Assembly: GCA_964058845.1 (NCBI GenBank)
Contig: CAXKVR010000199.1
Span: 1-64,000 of the forward strand
Direction of reading: 5' to 3'
DNA length: 64,000 bases
Source: Carex sylvatica
Taxonomy: Eukaryota > Streptophyta > Magnoliopsida > Poales > Cyperaceae
Shown piece by piece: positions 10,955 to 21,127 of the stretch (its first letter is position 1; each line of letters opens with the position of its first letter). A model generated the notes under the pieces. It was not told the DNA's origin. It saw only the letters and a program-made list of their open reading frames with translations, and did not search any database. The position numbers and the translations under genes were made by a program.

Positions 10955-11860
10955 ATGGAACATCTAATGTCCCTCCAAACCAAACCACAACAAATAACAC
11001 CTCCTGTCACCTCCAACCCTGAAATATCCACATCATCGATCTCCATAAAACTAGATGGCTCTAATTACCCTATATGGTCCCAAGTTGTGAGTATGTACCT
11101 CAAAGGCTGTGACAAGACAAATCATATTGCAGATGATTTCATACCTCCAAAAATAGGGGATCAAGCATATCAGAAGTGGTGGGTTGAAGACTCAGTAGTC
11201 AAGAGCTGGCTAATCAATTCCTTGGGTCCCAAGCTCCTTCCAAATTACATTCACTATGAAACCACATGAGAGTTGTGGAAAACCCTTGCAACTACTTTCT
11301 ACGATGGCAACGACGAGGCTCTAGTATTTGACGTAAACCAGAGGGTCACTCGGCTCAAACAGTCGAGTAAACCAATAGAAGAGTACTACAATGTCTTACA
11401 AGGTCTTTGGTAGGAGATAGACTTTCGAAAATCCAATCCCATGACATATGCCGTAGATATTGAGAAGTACAGAGAATACCTTGAGAAAACTAGGGTGTAT
11501 ACCGTACTTGATGGCCTGGATAACTGCCTCGATAACATTAGGGCAAGTGTGCTACAGATATCACCATTCCCGACAGTTGAACAAGCCTATGGAATAGTCC
11601 AAAGGGAGGCCATGAGACAGTTTGTCATGATGAAGGGAGTAGAAGGTATGACTCAAAATTCTATGGCTATGATATCTAAAGGTTACTCTAATCTCAACAG
11701 TCAGGAGAGGCCAAGACAGAAGTGTGCACATTGTGGGAAGACAGGGCATTTGAAGGAAAAGTGCTTCGACATAGCTCGGTATCCTGAATGGTTCAAAGGA
11801 AAAAAAGCGGAAACAGCAAGGAGATGGTGGAAGAAATCAAGCGTACATGGTGATGGCTAG
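10955..11860 (+). pseudogene. Copia gag remnant
   Basis: The frame opens with MEHLMSLQTKPQQ and contains an N-terminal region with the GSNYPIWSQVVSMYL type of copia Gag, then the UBN2-like middle. In-frame stops occur at about 11267 (TGA) and 11411 (TAG). A CCHC zinc knuckle, CAHCGKTGHLKEKC, is encoded at 11723-11764. A frame change near 11810 separates it from the protease. Gag packages the element RNA in virus-like particles; this copy cannot make a complete one. Confidence 0.85.
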
Positions 11861-12029
11861 AGAAGAGAAGAATCAGACTGAACAACACACAGTCAGTGTA
11901 GACCAGTGCACGGCTCGAACACAACTATGCACGGCCCGTGCAACATCCTCTGTAACAGGAGAAACCAATCTGCTAAGTAACTCAAATTAGAAGTCAGGTA
12001 TCAACAGTGGTAAACCAGCAGGTCAAGGT

Positions 12030-13200
12030 ATGTCATTTGTTGCTCAAGAAAGTTTAGACGAATGGGTAATAGACTCAGGTGCTACGGATCACATGACTTT
12101 TGTAAAAACCGACCTAAAGGATACTAAGAAACTTAGGGTGCACAAGATTTATAATGCAAATAGAGTTGAGTATCCAGTAGAAGGGGCAGGTGATGTGGGG
12201 ATTAGTCAATATCTAGTATTGAATAACACACTACTTGTACCATCCCTAGCTACGCGACTAATCTATGTTGGCCATCTAACTAAGGAAATGAACTGTGTAG
12301 TTATCATGTTTTCAAACTTTTGCATTGTATAGGATATCCTCATGAAGGAGATCATTGGGCGTGATTCTAAGAAAGGTCACTTGTATCACTTGGAAGATCT
12401 TAAGACTGGAAGGAGTAACTTAAGAAGAGGAACTTCAAAATCTGAGGATAAGATTTGGACATGGCATAGGCGGTTAGGGCATCCTTCCTTTGGCTATATG
12501 CGAAAAATCTTACCTATTTTGTTTTCCAATATAGACATATCTCAGTTTACTTGTGAAACATGTATCAAGGCAGAAAGCCATTGTGTATCTTACCATATCA
12601 GTTTAAATCAATGTGAAAATATATTTGATCTTGTTCATTCTGATGTGTGGGGACCATCCCCGGTTGAATCTTTGTTTGGATATAGATGGTTTGTGTTGTT
12701 TATTGATGACTGTACTCGCATGACATGAGTGTATTTGCTGAGAAAAAAGGAAGAAGTAGCAACAGTATTCAAAAAAATTCATACAATGATACAAACTCAA
12801 TTTGGAACCAGTATAAAATTTCTTAGAAATGATAATGGGGGGGAATTTGTGAATAAAACCTTGAAAGAATTTATTGTAGAAAATGGTGTGATTCATGAAA
12901 CCATGTGTGTGGGAACCCCTCCACAAAATGATATAGCAGAGAGGAAAAACAGACACCTCCTTGAAACTACAAGGGCACTATTACTTGAAAATATTGTACC
13001 ACAAAATTCTGGGATTGTGCTGTAACCATGGAAGTATACGTAATAAATAGACTCCTGTCACAGATCAATAAAGTCCTAACACCTCTCAAGAAACTCGCGA
13101 GTTTTATACCCATTCCCTCTGTATTAAGCCTGCCACCAAAAACCTTTGGGTGTGTTGCATACATTCATGTGCAAAGAAACTATAGATCCAAACTTGAGCC
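12030..13200 (+). pseudogene. Copia protease and integrase remnant
   Basis: The protease active site is visible as DSGATDHM at 12072 onward. The integrase zinc region HRRLGHPSFGY...CETC follows in the 12342-12728 frame. Catalytic-core landmarks are SDVWGP, RNDNGGEF and the ERKNRH region. Breaks include a stop after FCIV (near 12330), a TGA at 12726-12728 where Trp is usual, and frame loss after about 13024. It is non-functional. Confidence 0.85.
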
Positions 13201-13404
13201 ATGAGCAGTCAAGTGTATTTCACTTGGACTTGGGTTAAATCAAAAGGGGTATAAGTGTTATGATCCCGTGTCTCAAAAATGGTATATCACTATGGATGTA
13301 ACATTTTTGGAGGATAAACCATTCTATTTGACTAACAAATATCCCTCTCAATGGTAGACTGAGAATGAGAGAGATATCTGGTACCAATAGGAGGCTGTGA
13401 TGCA

Positions 13405-13500
13405 TGCATCAGTACACGGTTTGGATGCAGAGATTCACGGTCCGGATGTAGAATTGCACGGGCTGAATTCAGAAGTGCACGGTCCGGATAAGGAGGAACT
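13405..13500 (+). repeat. Four 21-bp repeats in the integrase-RT linker of the copia element
   Basis: CACGG starts at 13415, 13436, 13457 and 13478, exactly 21 bp apart. Each unit reads CACGG followed by a GGATG- or GAATT-like half. In the polyprotein frame it would be a 7-residue repeat of the type HGPDVEL. The same motif spaced by 21 bp occurs in the gag-protease linker (11909 and 11930) and in the LTRs. Confidence 0.85.
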
Positions 13501-13763
13501 TGAATCAGAGGCTGTGATACAAGAAGACCTAGAACCATAGATCGAAGATGCTCCTGAGGATACTCCTGAGGTAAGTGTTTCTGATCAAAGTTATACTTTA
13601 CCACCCAGATATAATAGAGGCATTGCACCTAAAAGGTATGTTCCTGAAGATGGTACAAGTGAACAGAACTGGTATCCAATTGCACATTATGTTACAATAA
13701 GTAGGTTACCAGAACTTTTGAAATAGTTTAGAGAAAAGAACCTGAATATACCTATACCAGGAA

Positions 13764-14459
13764 ATGTTGGTGAGGCTTTGCAGGATCCAAAATGGGTTGA
13801 GGCCATGGATGCCGAAATGGAGGCACTGCACAAAAATAAAACCTAGTTTTTTACTGAACTATCAAAAGGAAAAAATCCCAGTAGGTTGTAGATGGGTATT
13901 TACAATCAAATATGGTCCGAATGGTACTGTTGAAAGGTATAAAGCAAGGCTGGTAGCAAAAGGGTACACTCAGACATATGGAATAGACTATCACGAAACT
14001 TTTTCACTTGTAGCCAAACTAAACACAGTACGAGTTATGTTATCTCTTGCAGCTAATCTAGATTGGAAACTGCATCAATTCGACGTCAAGAATGATTTTC
14101 TACATGGGAGTTTGGAAGAAGAAGTATGCATAGAAATTCCACCTGGGTATGAGAGAACTAGCTCTGAACAACTGGTATGTATGCTAGACAAAGCATTGTA
14201 TGAATTGAAGCAATCACCTCGAGCATGGTTTGGTCGGTTCAGCAATGCTATGAGAAGTTATGGGTTTGCCCAAGGGGAGTTTGACCACACGTTGTTTTAC
14301 AAAAGAAGGCATAATAAATTAACTGTTTTGATTATTTATGTAGATGATATGATCATTACAAGAGATGATGAAGAGGAGATAGGTACTCTTGAAGAAAAGC
14401 TGTCAAAGGAGTTCAAGATGAAAAATCTCGGAGGTTTGAAATACTTTCTTAGAATTTAG
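13764..14459 (+). pseudogene. Copia reverse transcriptase remnant
   Basis: Typical copia RT blocks are seen in order: GCRWVFTIKY, RYKARLVAKGYTQTYGIDY, FDVKNDFLHGSLEEEV, ALYELKQSPRAWF and the catalytic YVDDMII (near 14337). A TAG at 13844-13846 lies before the first block, in another phase of the track. A TAG at 14457-14459 ends the frame where the polyprotein normally continues. Confidence 0.88.
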
Positions 14460-14530
14460 GTTGCTAGGTCAAAGCAAGGTATCCTCTTATCTCAGATAAA
14501 GTACATCTTAGATTAACTAGCAGAGGTTGG

Positions 14531-15248
14531 ATGCTAGATTGCAAGCCAGTGGACACACCAGTAATTCTGAATGCTAAGCTTCTAGAAAATCCATATCAAG
14601 TTCCAGCAAACAGAGAGAGATACCAGCGGTTGGTTGGGAGTAAGTTTGGTGAGTCAGTTCATGCACAATCCGAGAGAAGAACACATGGAAGCGATCATGA
14701 CAATAATCAAGTATCTAAAAGGAACTCCAGGGAAAGATATTTATTTCAAAAAAAACAATCACTTGAGGGTCATTGGCTATACTGATATAGATTGGACTAG
14801 GAGCCTCACAGACCAAAAATTAACTTCAGGGTATTTTGCCTTTGTTGGAGGAAACCTGGTAACTTGGAGAAGCAAAAAACAAAGTGTGGTGGCGCTTTCA
14901 AGTGCAGAGGCTGAATTGATTGGGGTAACCAAAGGAGTGTGCGAGTTACTCTGGATAAAGAAGGTATTAAGTGAACTTGGACTTGCACCAGAAGAAGCCA
15001 TGATACTTCGTGTGGATAATAAGACGGCAATTGATATGTCACATAATCCGGTGCAGCATGATAGAACCAAAAATATGAGTGTGAATAGACATTTCTTAAA
15101 GGAGAACATCGACTCAAAGGAGATTGAGTTGGAATTTGTCAGATCTGAAAATCAACTTGCAGTTATCTTGACCAAAGGTGTAACCAACAACATCTTCAAT
15201 GGAGCAGTGAGCAAGTTAGGCATGACTGATCTGTACATGCCAAGTTGA
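14531..15248 (+). pseudogene. Copia RNase H remnant
   Basis: Two overlapping frames (14531-14785 and 14634-15248) hold the connection domain (LDCKPVDTP) and RNase H. RNase H landmarks are SKKQSVVALSSAEAELIGV, VDNKTAIDMSHNPV and NRHFLKENI. The frame change is near 14640. The TGA at 15246-15248 just before the purine tract is the normal end of pol. Confidence 0.88.
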
Positions 15249-15255
15249 GGGGGAG

Positions 15256-15725
15256 TGTTGAAGCAGACAATGCACGGTTCGTGTGTAAAGATGAACGGAC
15301 CGTGTACCTGACCGCCAGACTAGATATGGAAGGTGGCAGCTGGCTCTTGTAGTAATATGGAAGGTGGTAGCTAGGATCCGTTTGAGATTTACTTTATGTT
15401 TTTAAGTTATTTTCTTTCTTATTTTAGAAGATTGTAATAATAAGAAAAAAGTAAAGAAAGAAAAAAAGAGAAGGAAAGTAGGATCTAGAAAATTGGAGGG
15501 AGGTCCCTTCTATAAAACCTACCTTTCTTCCTCTGTAAGAATTAATCTTCTGAAAATAAAAAAAAGTGTGTGTGAGTGTGGAGGACGTAGGTACCAAGTT
15601 GGTGCTGAACCTCGTTAAACATTGTGTCTCTTTCTTTCTGTGTTTTTTTCTATTTCTACTGACATACACGGACCGTGCACAATAGTACACGGCTCGTATA
15701 CGAGCTAGCTGTTGTCAAGTTTACA
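15256..15725 (+). repeat. 3' LTR of the copia element at 10359
   Basis: TG...CA ends, 470 bp. CACGG/AACGG lie at 15273 and 15294 (21 bp apart), and CACGG at 15667 and 15688 (21 bp apart). Confidence 0.92.
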
Positions 15726-16611
15726 TCTTTAACAACTTGCTGTGCACTTCATTCGTGTTTGTTACAGTCAAAATTTGTTTGATCTCATGAAATTTCTTTT
15801 ATTACTAAACTTCTATTTATCCTAACAAAAATAGTGCATAGGCACACCGGTGTTGGTGTCGTCATAGATACTTCTGTTGGTAATAGCGTTAACATCATGA
15901 ATAACAATTTCTATCGGCTTACCCTTGGCAATAGTAATTTTATACCCACACAGATAGTGGCAGATTCTTGTAGCTCTAAAATTTTCCATTCAAACAAAGA
16001 GCTTCCAGAACATCAATTTGTGAATTTATGATTAAGTGTGCACCTTGTACAATGAACGATGACCCCAGCATAATAATTCAATTTGACTGAATCAATCCAT
16101 AGGTGGTAATTAATGTATATCAAAATCGGGCAAGATTTTGAGAACCATGAATTGACTGGTAAGATATGGAAAGAGTGTTAGAAATCTACCAGGAAGTTTC
16201 TGCTTTAATCACCCGTTTCTATTTTCTAGCTAGCTAGGTTTCAAACCGTGTTGAAATGTTGCTTGTACTGACTTTGTCTAAGAAAGCGCATGTCATAGTG
16301 ATTATATACATTTTAATTGATCACGTATTAGAGAGTACAAAACAAGAAGGAAACACAAGTAAATTAAAATGACAACTGTCTTTCAAGCATTAAATATTGC
16401 TGCTCCTTCAATTTAACCCGTTAATTTAAGGAATTGTTAATCTTCAAACCAGAAAAAATACATTAAAAAATTAAGGAATTGAAAAATTCACCATTCTATT
16501 GTGAATTACCAACTGTTGTGCGATTGTGGTATAATTTATGAGTTATGAACGTAAAATACGAAGGAATAACATATCTTATGCTAACATGCTTCATTAAAGT
16601 CTAACAACGTG
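15726..16611. other. Spacer with one unassigned frame
   Basis: An open frame at 15834-16031 (65 residues) begins MHRHTGVGVVIDTS. It has no motif I recognise and no neighbouring exon evidence. The rest is AT-rich and featureless. Confidence 0.35.
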
Positions 16612-16927
16612 CACTGGTACATAAATGCAGTCTTCGAACAAGTAAACCATAGCTCTACGAACGGATTTCCTACTGCTAGAAACCAAGAGGATAGAAAAAT
16701 GTATTCTATCGGCTCCATGCCGTTAGATAGAACAAGTGATATTCTTCTATCGGATATGTCTTACCAACCAATAGAAGAACAACCCTTAATCCATTAGTGA
16801 TATGTTATTTACCGATAGAAGAAGTCTATTTCTTTTAACAATATTTCATTTATATAATTGGCTAGCTCCCCTTGCTAGCCATAATAGCAAAAACAAAAGC
16901 CTAAACAATACTAAAGATATGCTACTA
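16612..16927. mobile_element. CACTA-like left end, split from its partner by the copia insertion
   Basis: The terminus-like CACTGGTACATAAATGCAG starts at 16612. It is followed by repeated TTCTATCGG motifs (about 16706 and 16746) and an inverted ACCGATAGAAG (about 16811). The sequence stops at the copia insertion point TACTA and resumes at 21123, where Ulp1-like exons lie. The right terminus was not found. Confidence 0.45.
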
Positions 16928-17307
16928 TGTTGGAAGTTTCGGTAATAGAAAAAATAGAACACACAGAATTTGAATTTTTTGACTCAACTTTATTCATTAA
17001 CAGATACAAAAGACACGGTATTTAATACAGAGCACAATCCTAATTTAGTATCCACTAACCCCATCACAAAGCTACCATAATTAGCCTACCACTAAACCCA
17101 CTACATGATTTCAGCTAAATATGGAAACTACCCTCTCTAAACTAATTCCAGCACACCTCTAAACAAAGAACGTGGCTGCCTATAATTAACAACCAAATTA
17201 CAACTAATTCTTAACAAAAATAGACCTACAACTAAAACCTAGCTTCTAGAAACTGCAGCTCTTATGCGCCTTGCTGACTTGGCGACTGACTTGGATTACA
17301 TTCAACA
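16928..17307 (-). repeat. 3' LTR of the minus-strand copia
   Basis: 380 bp. Preceded on its left by the TACTA duplication. Confidence 0.92.
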
Positions 17308-17689
17308 TTCCCCTTTAATCCAAAGTCATCTACGTGCATCATTCTTCGACACCAAACAAACTTCTCTCTTGCAAGAGCCTTGGTCGTGATATCTACAACT
17401 TGTTCATTCGTATTAACATACTCCAATTCGATTTCCTTTTGCTCAACCAACTCGCGGATGAAGTGTTGCTTTGTATCAATATGCTTAGTACGACTATGAA
17501 ACACTAGATTTTTGCTCATTGCTATCGTTGACTGGTTGTCGCATAGTATTATTGTTGCTCCTTTTTGCTTGCAATTTAACTCTTCTAGCATGCGTCTAAG
17601 CCAGACCCCTTGACGTGCAGCTAAAGTCACAGCATTGTACTCCACTTTAGCTGTGGAAAGTGCAACGGTTGATTGCTTCTTTGAATTCT
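17262..17689 (-). pseudogene. Copia RNase H remnant (minus strand)
   Basis: Landmarks are SKKQSTVALS (frame just upstream of 17645), EYNAVTLAARQGVWLRRML, CDNQSTIAMSKN, HSRTKHIDTKQHFIRE and the usual C-terminal QVVDITTKALA. The N-terminal part is lost in the deletion. Confidence 0.87.
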
Positions 17690-18320
17690 AGCAAATTGCA
17701 TTATCGCCATAGTAGATCATATCATCAACATAAAAACAAACAACCAGCAGACCTATGTTATGTTTGATGTAGAGATTCAGCTCGTTCTTGCTTCTCGTGA
17801 ACCCCAAGGTCTGAATGCATGCATCTACCTTGCTATACCACGCTCGTGGGGCTTGCTTCAAGCCATAAAGTGCTTTGTAGAGCCAATACACCCAGTTTTC
17901 TTTACCTTTGATTTTGAGGTCTTCAGGTTGCTCGACATACACCTCTTCCATTAGTTCTCCATTCAATAAAGCAGACTTAACATCGAGTTGAAAGATTGGT
18001 TGCTTTAATTAAACAGCTAGTGCTAACAAGAGTCGAACGGTTTCAAACCTCGCAACAGGGGAGAATGTTTCATTGTAGTCAATTCCCTGCCTTTGTGCAT
18101 ATCCTTTCACAACTAATCTTGCCTTCTATTTGAGCACCTTCCCATCAAGACCGAGCTTGGTTTTGTAGACCCATTTGACCCCGATTTCCTTGTGATCCTT
18201 TGGCAGTTCTACTAACTCCCAAGTGTTGTTTTCCTCAATTGCTCGCATTTCTTCTTTCATCGATGTAACCCATTCTTCCTTTCCAGCAGCTTCTTCAAAG
18301 CACTCGGGATCAACCACCAA
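17690..18320 (-). pseudogene. Copia reverse transcriptase remnant, 3' part deleted (minus strand)
   Basis: RT blocks seen are WVTSMKEEMRAIEENNTWEL, GVKWVYKTKLGLDG, a damaged middle, LYKALYGLKQAPRAWYSKV and YVDDMIYYGDN. Immediately after YGDN the sequence jumps to the SKKQST motif of RNase H. In complete elements these are separated by more than 200 residues. So the palm/connection part is deleted and the element cannot move on its own. Confidence 0.87.
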
Positions 18321-18542
18321 AAGCGCTTGTGTTGTTGCATATAATTCTTACAAGGTTTTGGTCTTTTGCTGTGGCGGTTGGCTGCTTCTTCTTGTATTAA
18401 CTCGTGATGGTGTTGGTATGTCTTCGTTTAGGTTTGTTTCAAATTGAGGCTGCTCGCTGTCCTCATCCTCCTCATTTTTTTAAAGCAATCGGTACTTCAA
18501 CACCTTCCGAATTCCATCTCCAACTCGTATTCTCGTCGAACA

Positions 18543-19728
18543 TCACATTGCGGCTGACAATTGTCTCCCTATGAATATGCACTTTTCAGATTTGGCATCC
18601 AACTTCTTTCGGTTGTGCGAGTTGATAAGAGTGTACGCAACGCATCTAAAGACTCGTAAGTGACTCATGGTTGGTTTCCTTCCGAACTGCGCCTCATACG
18701 GAGTTTTGTTCATGACTGCCTTTGTCGGTGAAAGGTTGAGGATGTAGACTATTGTGGCTATGGCTTCTGCCCAAAAAGAATTTGGTATGCCTTTTGATTT
18801 CAGCATTCTTCTTGCCAACTCAACAACGGTTCAGTTCTTTCGCTCGCCTACACCGTTTTGCTCGGGGTTTAGGGTGTGGTTAGTTGTTGCAAGATGCCTT
18901 CTTGTTCACAAAATTGCTTGAATTTGGTTGATTGATACTCACCACCCCGATCCGATCTTAACGCTTTCAGTTTCATACCGGTTTGCATTTCAGTTATGGC
19001 TTTGAACTTCTTGAACATCTTAAATGCTTCGCATTTATAGGTAGTGAAGAATACCCATGTCATTCTACTGAAATTGTCGATGAACAACATGAAATATTTA
19101 CTTCCTCCCATTGAACTCGTCTCCATGGGTCCACATAGGTCGGTATGCACCAATTCAAGTACTCGAGTTGCACGGAGAGATTGATCCTCTGGAAATGGCA
19201 ATTTTGATTGTTTGCCAAGTATACAACCTTCGCATAACCCGACTTTCTCTATCTCTGGTAGTCCTATCACCATATTTTTCTGGTTTAGTCATTTCAAACC
19301 ATTAATATTTAAATGCCCGTACCTTAGATGCCATAATATGCTTTGATTAGCTTCCATAATTGCAAGTGCAGTATCATCAACCTCTGTTATTTCCAGCAGA
19401 AACAAGTTATTTTGTGTCTTCCGAATGGTTGCCATCACATGCTTTGTTTATGACTCCTCAATTTACAAGTGTTGCCTTCGAATTTGATCGCATACCCACT
19501 GTCCATCATTTGCTCGATGCTTAGGAGATTTTGTGAAAGTTACAGGATGTAGTATACATTGTGTAGATACCTTGTATTGTTTGCAGTTCGGATAGCCACC
19601 TTGCCGATACCTTCAACTTGTATTTGTTTGTCGTTGTCGAGTCTCACAAGCTTCTTGTATGACTCGTCCAATTCTTCGAAGAGATACTTGTAACTGGACA
19701 TGTGATTAGAACATCTGCTGTCCAAGAA
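18543..19728 (-). pseudogene. Copia protease and integrase remnant (minus strand)
   Basis: The protease site reads LDSRCSNHM near 19710 where the family has D-S/T-G, so the catalytic Gly codon is changed to Arg and a TGA lies just upstream. Integrase follows: GCILGKQSKLPFP, LVHTDLCGPMETSS, LFIDNFSRMTWVFF, ALRSDRGGEYQS, then the FWAEAIATIVYILN and TPYEAQFGRKP region. A break lies near 18820-18869 around the ERKN motif. Confidence 0.87.
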
Positions 19729-20702
19729 TCAAACTTGACTCACGTCTGATTTCTTGTCAGTTTTTGCCATGAAAAGCATGGTTTTGGTGCCTTTTTCCTC
19801 TACAACATTGGCATGCTCTTCCTCACGCTTTTTCTTATAGCAATCAGCCTGCACATGGACGACTCTGTGACAATAGTGGCATTCAACGCCTTGCTTGCAT
19901 TGTCCGTCTTCCATCTTCTTCTTGTAGCAATCTGCCTTGATGTGACCGAACTTGTGGAATAGTAGCACTCAATATCCTTCTTTGTTGTTTGTTGTTGTTG
20001 ACAGTTGTCTTCGCTGCTCGTGCCTCTTCCACGACCTCTAACGCTGGGACCTCTTCCTCTACTTGAGTTGCCTCTGGTGAGGAACGCCTTAGAATCGTCT
20101 TTCTCTTCAGATCTGAGAAGTCGTACTTCATGGGCTTGCAGCGAACCCATCAACTCGTTGAAAGAGTATGTGGACAGGTCCTTGGACTCTTCGATTGCTG
20201 CCACGACATGGTCGAATTTTGCTGTAAGGCTGCAAAGTACCTTCATAACCATGATCTTTTATGTGAGATCTTTGCCATAACTCTTGATTTGGTTGACGGT
20301 GGATGTGACTTTTGTGAGAAATGCTTGAACAGGAATGCCTTGATTCATGTTCAACGTCTCAAACTCTCTTCTCAAGCCTTGTAGCCTTATCTCGCGAACT
20401 TTCGAATTTTCCTGGAATGCGGTTTTCAGGGTTGTCCATGCCTCCTTTGCCGATGCCACTGCTGCAATTTTTATGAACACCATGTCAACAACGGCTTGTT
20501 GAATGAAGAACAACGCCTTCGCATCTCGCTTCGTTGTTTCTGTTGGTGTGGGATCTGTGCCCGGTGCTCCCGTCTCCACTAATTCCCATAGACCTTGCGA
20601 CTTGAGCATAGTTCGTATCTTGATGCTCCAGAACTCATAGTTGTTTCCCTTGAATAGTGGAATCGACGGATTCGAAGCGCTCATGTTCTCTGCCATGGTC
20701 AA
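19729..20702 (-). pseudogene. Copia gag remnant (minus strand)
   Basis: The frame starts at 20702 with MTMAENMSASNPSIPLF and carries LFKGNNYEFWSIKIRTMLKS, the N-terminal Gag motif of this copia type. The UBN2-type middle follows (AWTTLKTAFQENSKV, LQGLRREFETLNM). A stop at about 20256-20258 breaks it and the frame continues at 20252. Two zinc-knuckle-like segments (HKFGHIKADC and CHYCHRVVHVQADC) lie near 19780-19970. An RG-rich stretch precedes them. Confidence 0.85.
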
Positions 20703-20726
20703 ATCTGTCCTGAGCTCTAATATTTC

Positions 20727-20738
20727 GCTCTGATACCA
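20727..20738 (-). promoter_or_regulatory. Primer-binding site, initiator tRNA-Met type
   Basis: The plus strand reads GCTCTGATACCA, the complement of TGGTATCAGAGC, 4 bp from the LTR. Confidence 0.88.
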
Positions 20739-20742
20739 AAAT

Positions 20743-21122
20743 TGTTAGAAGTTTCGGTAATAGAAAAAATAGAACACACAGAATTTGGATTTTTTGACTC
20801 AACTTTATTCATTAACAGATACAAAAGACATGGTATTTAATACAGAGCATAATCCTAATTTAGCATCCACTAACCCCATCACAAAGCTGCAATAATTAGC
20901 CTACCACTAAACCCACTACATAACTTCAGCTAAATATGGAAACTACCCTCTCTAAACTAATTCCAGCACACCTCTAAACAAAGAATGTGGCTGCCTATAA
21001 TTAACAACCAGATTACAACTAATTCTTAACAAAAATAGACCTACAACTAAAACCTAGCTTCTAGAAACTGCAGCTCTTATGCGCCTTGCTGACTTGGCTG
21101 CTGACTTGGATTACATTCAACA
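20743..21122 (-). repeat. 5' LTR of the minus-strand copia
   Basis: 380 bp, next to the primer-binding site. Starts TGTTAGAAG on the plus strand, where the other LTR has TGTTGGAAG. Confidence 0.92.
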
Positions 21123-21127
21123 TACTA

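Larger units (their letters stand above)
10359..15725 (+). mobile_element. Ty1/copia LTR retrotransposon, full-length but decayed
   Basis: Two 470-bp LTRs (10359-10828 and 15256-15725) start TGTTGAAG and end TTACA. The primer-binding site TGGTATCAGAGC (10829-10840) matches initiator tRNA-Met. A purine tract (about 15246-15255) precedes the 3' LTR. The flanks TCTTC (left) and TCTTT (right) match at four of five bases, probably a mutated target duplication. Gene order is gag, protease, integrase, reverse transcriptase, RNase H, which defines copia. Multiple in-frame stops break the polyprotein. CACGG motifs with exact 21-bp spacing recur in the LTRs and in two linkers. Confidence 0.93.
16928..21122 (-). 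mobile_element. Ty1/copia LTR retrotransposon with internal deletion, minus strand
   Basis: Two 380-bp LTRs (16928-17307 and 20743-21122) end TGTT...AACA. They are flanked by a perfect 5-bp duplication, TACTA (16923-16927 and 21123-21127). The primer-binding site (TGGTATCAGAGC on the minus strand) is at 20727-20738, and the purine tract AAAGGGGAA abuts the 3' LTR at 17308. The LTRs differ at roughly a dozen sites by eye. The element is 4195 bp, short for copia, because the end of RT and the start of RNase H are missing near 17690. It sits inside a CACTA-like element. Confidence 0.93.

Noticed and set aside
15834..16031. Possible small gene (65 codons)
   Set aside because: No recognisable motif, no splice or promoter context, and position between transposons. 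Left as unassigned.
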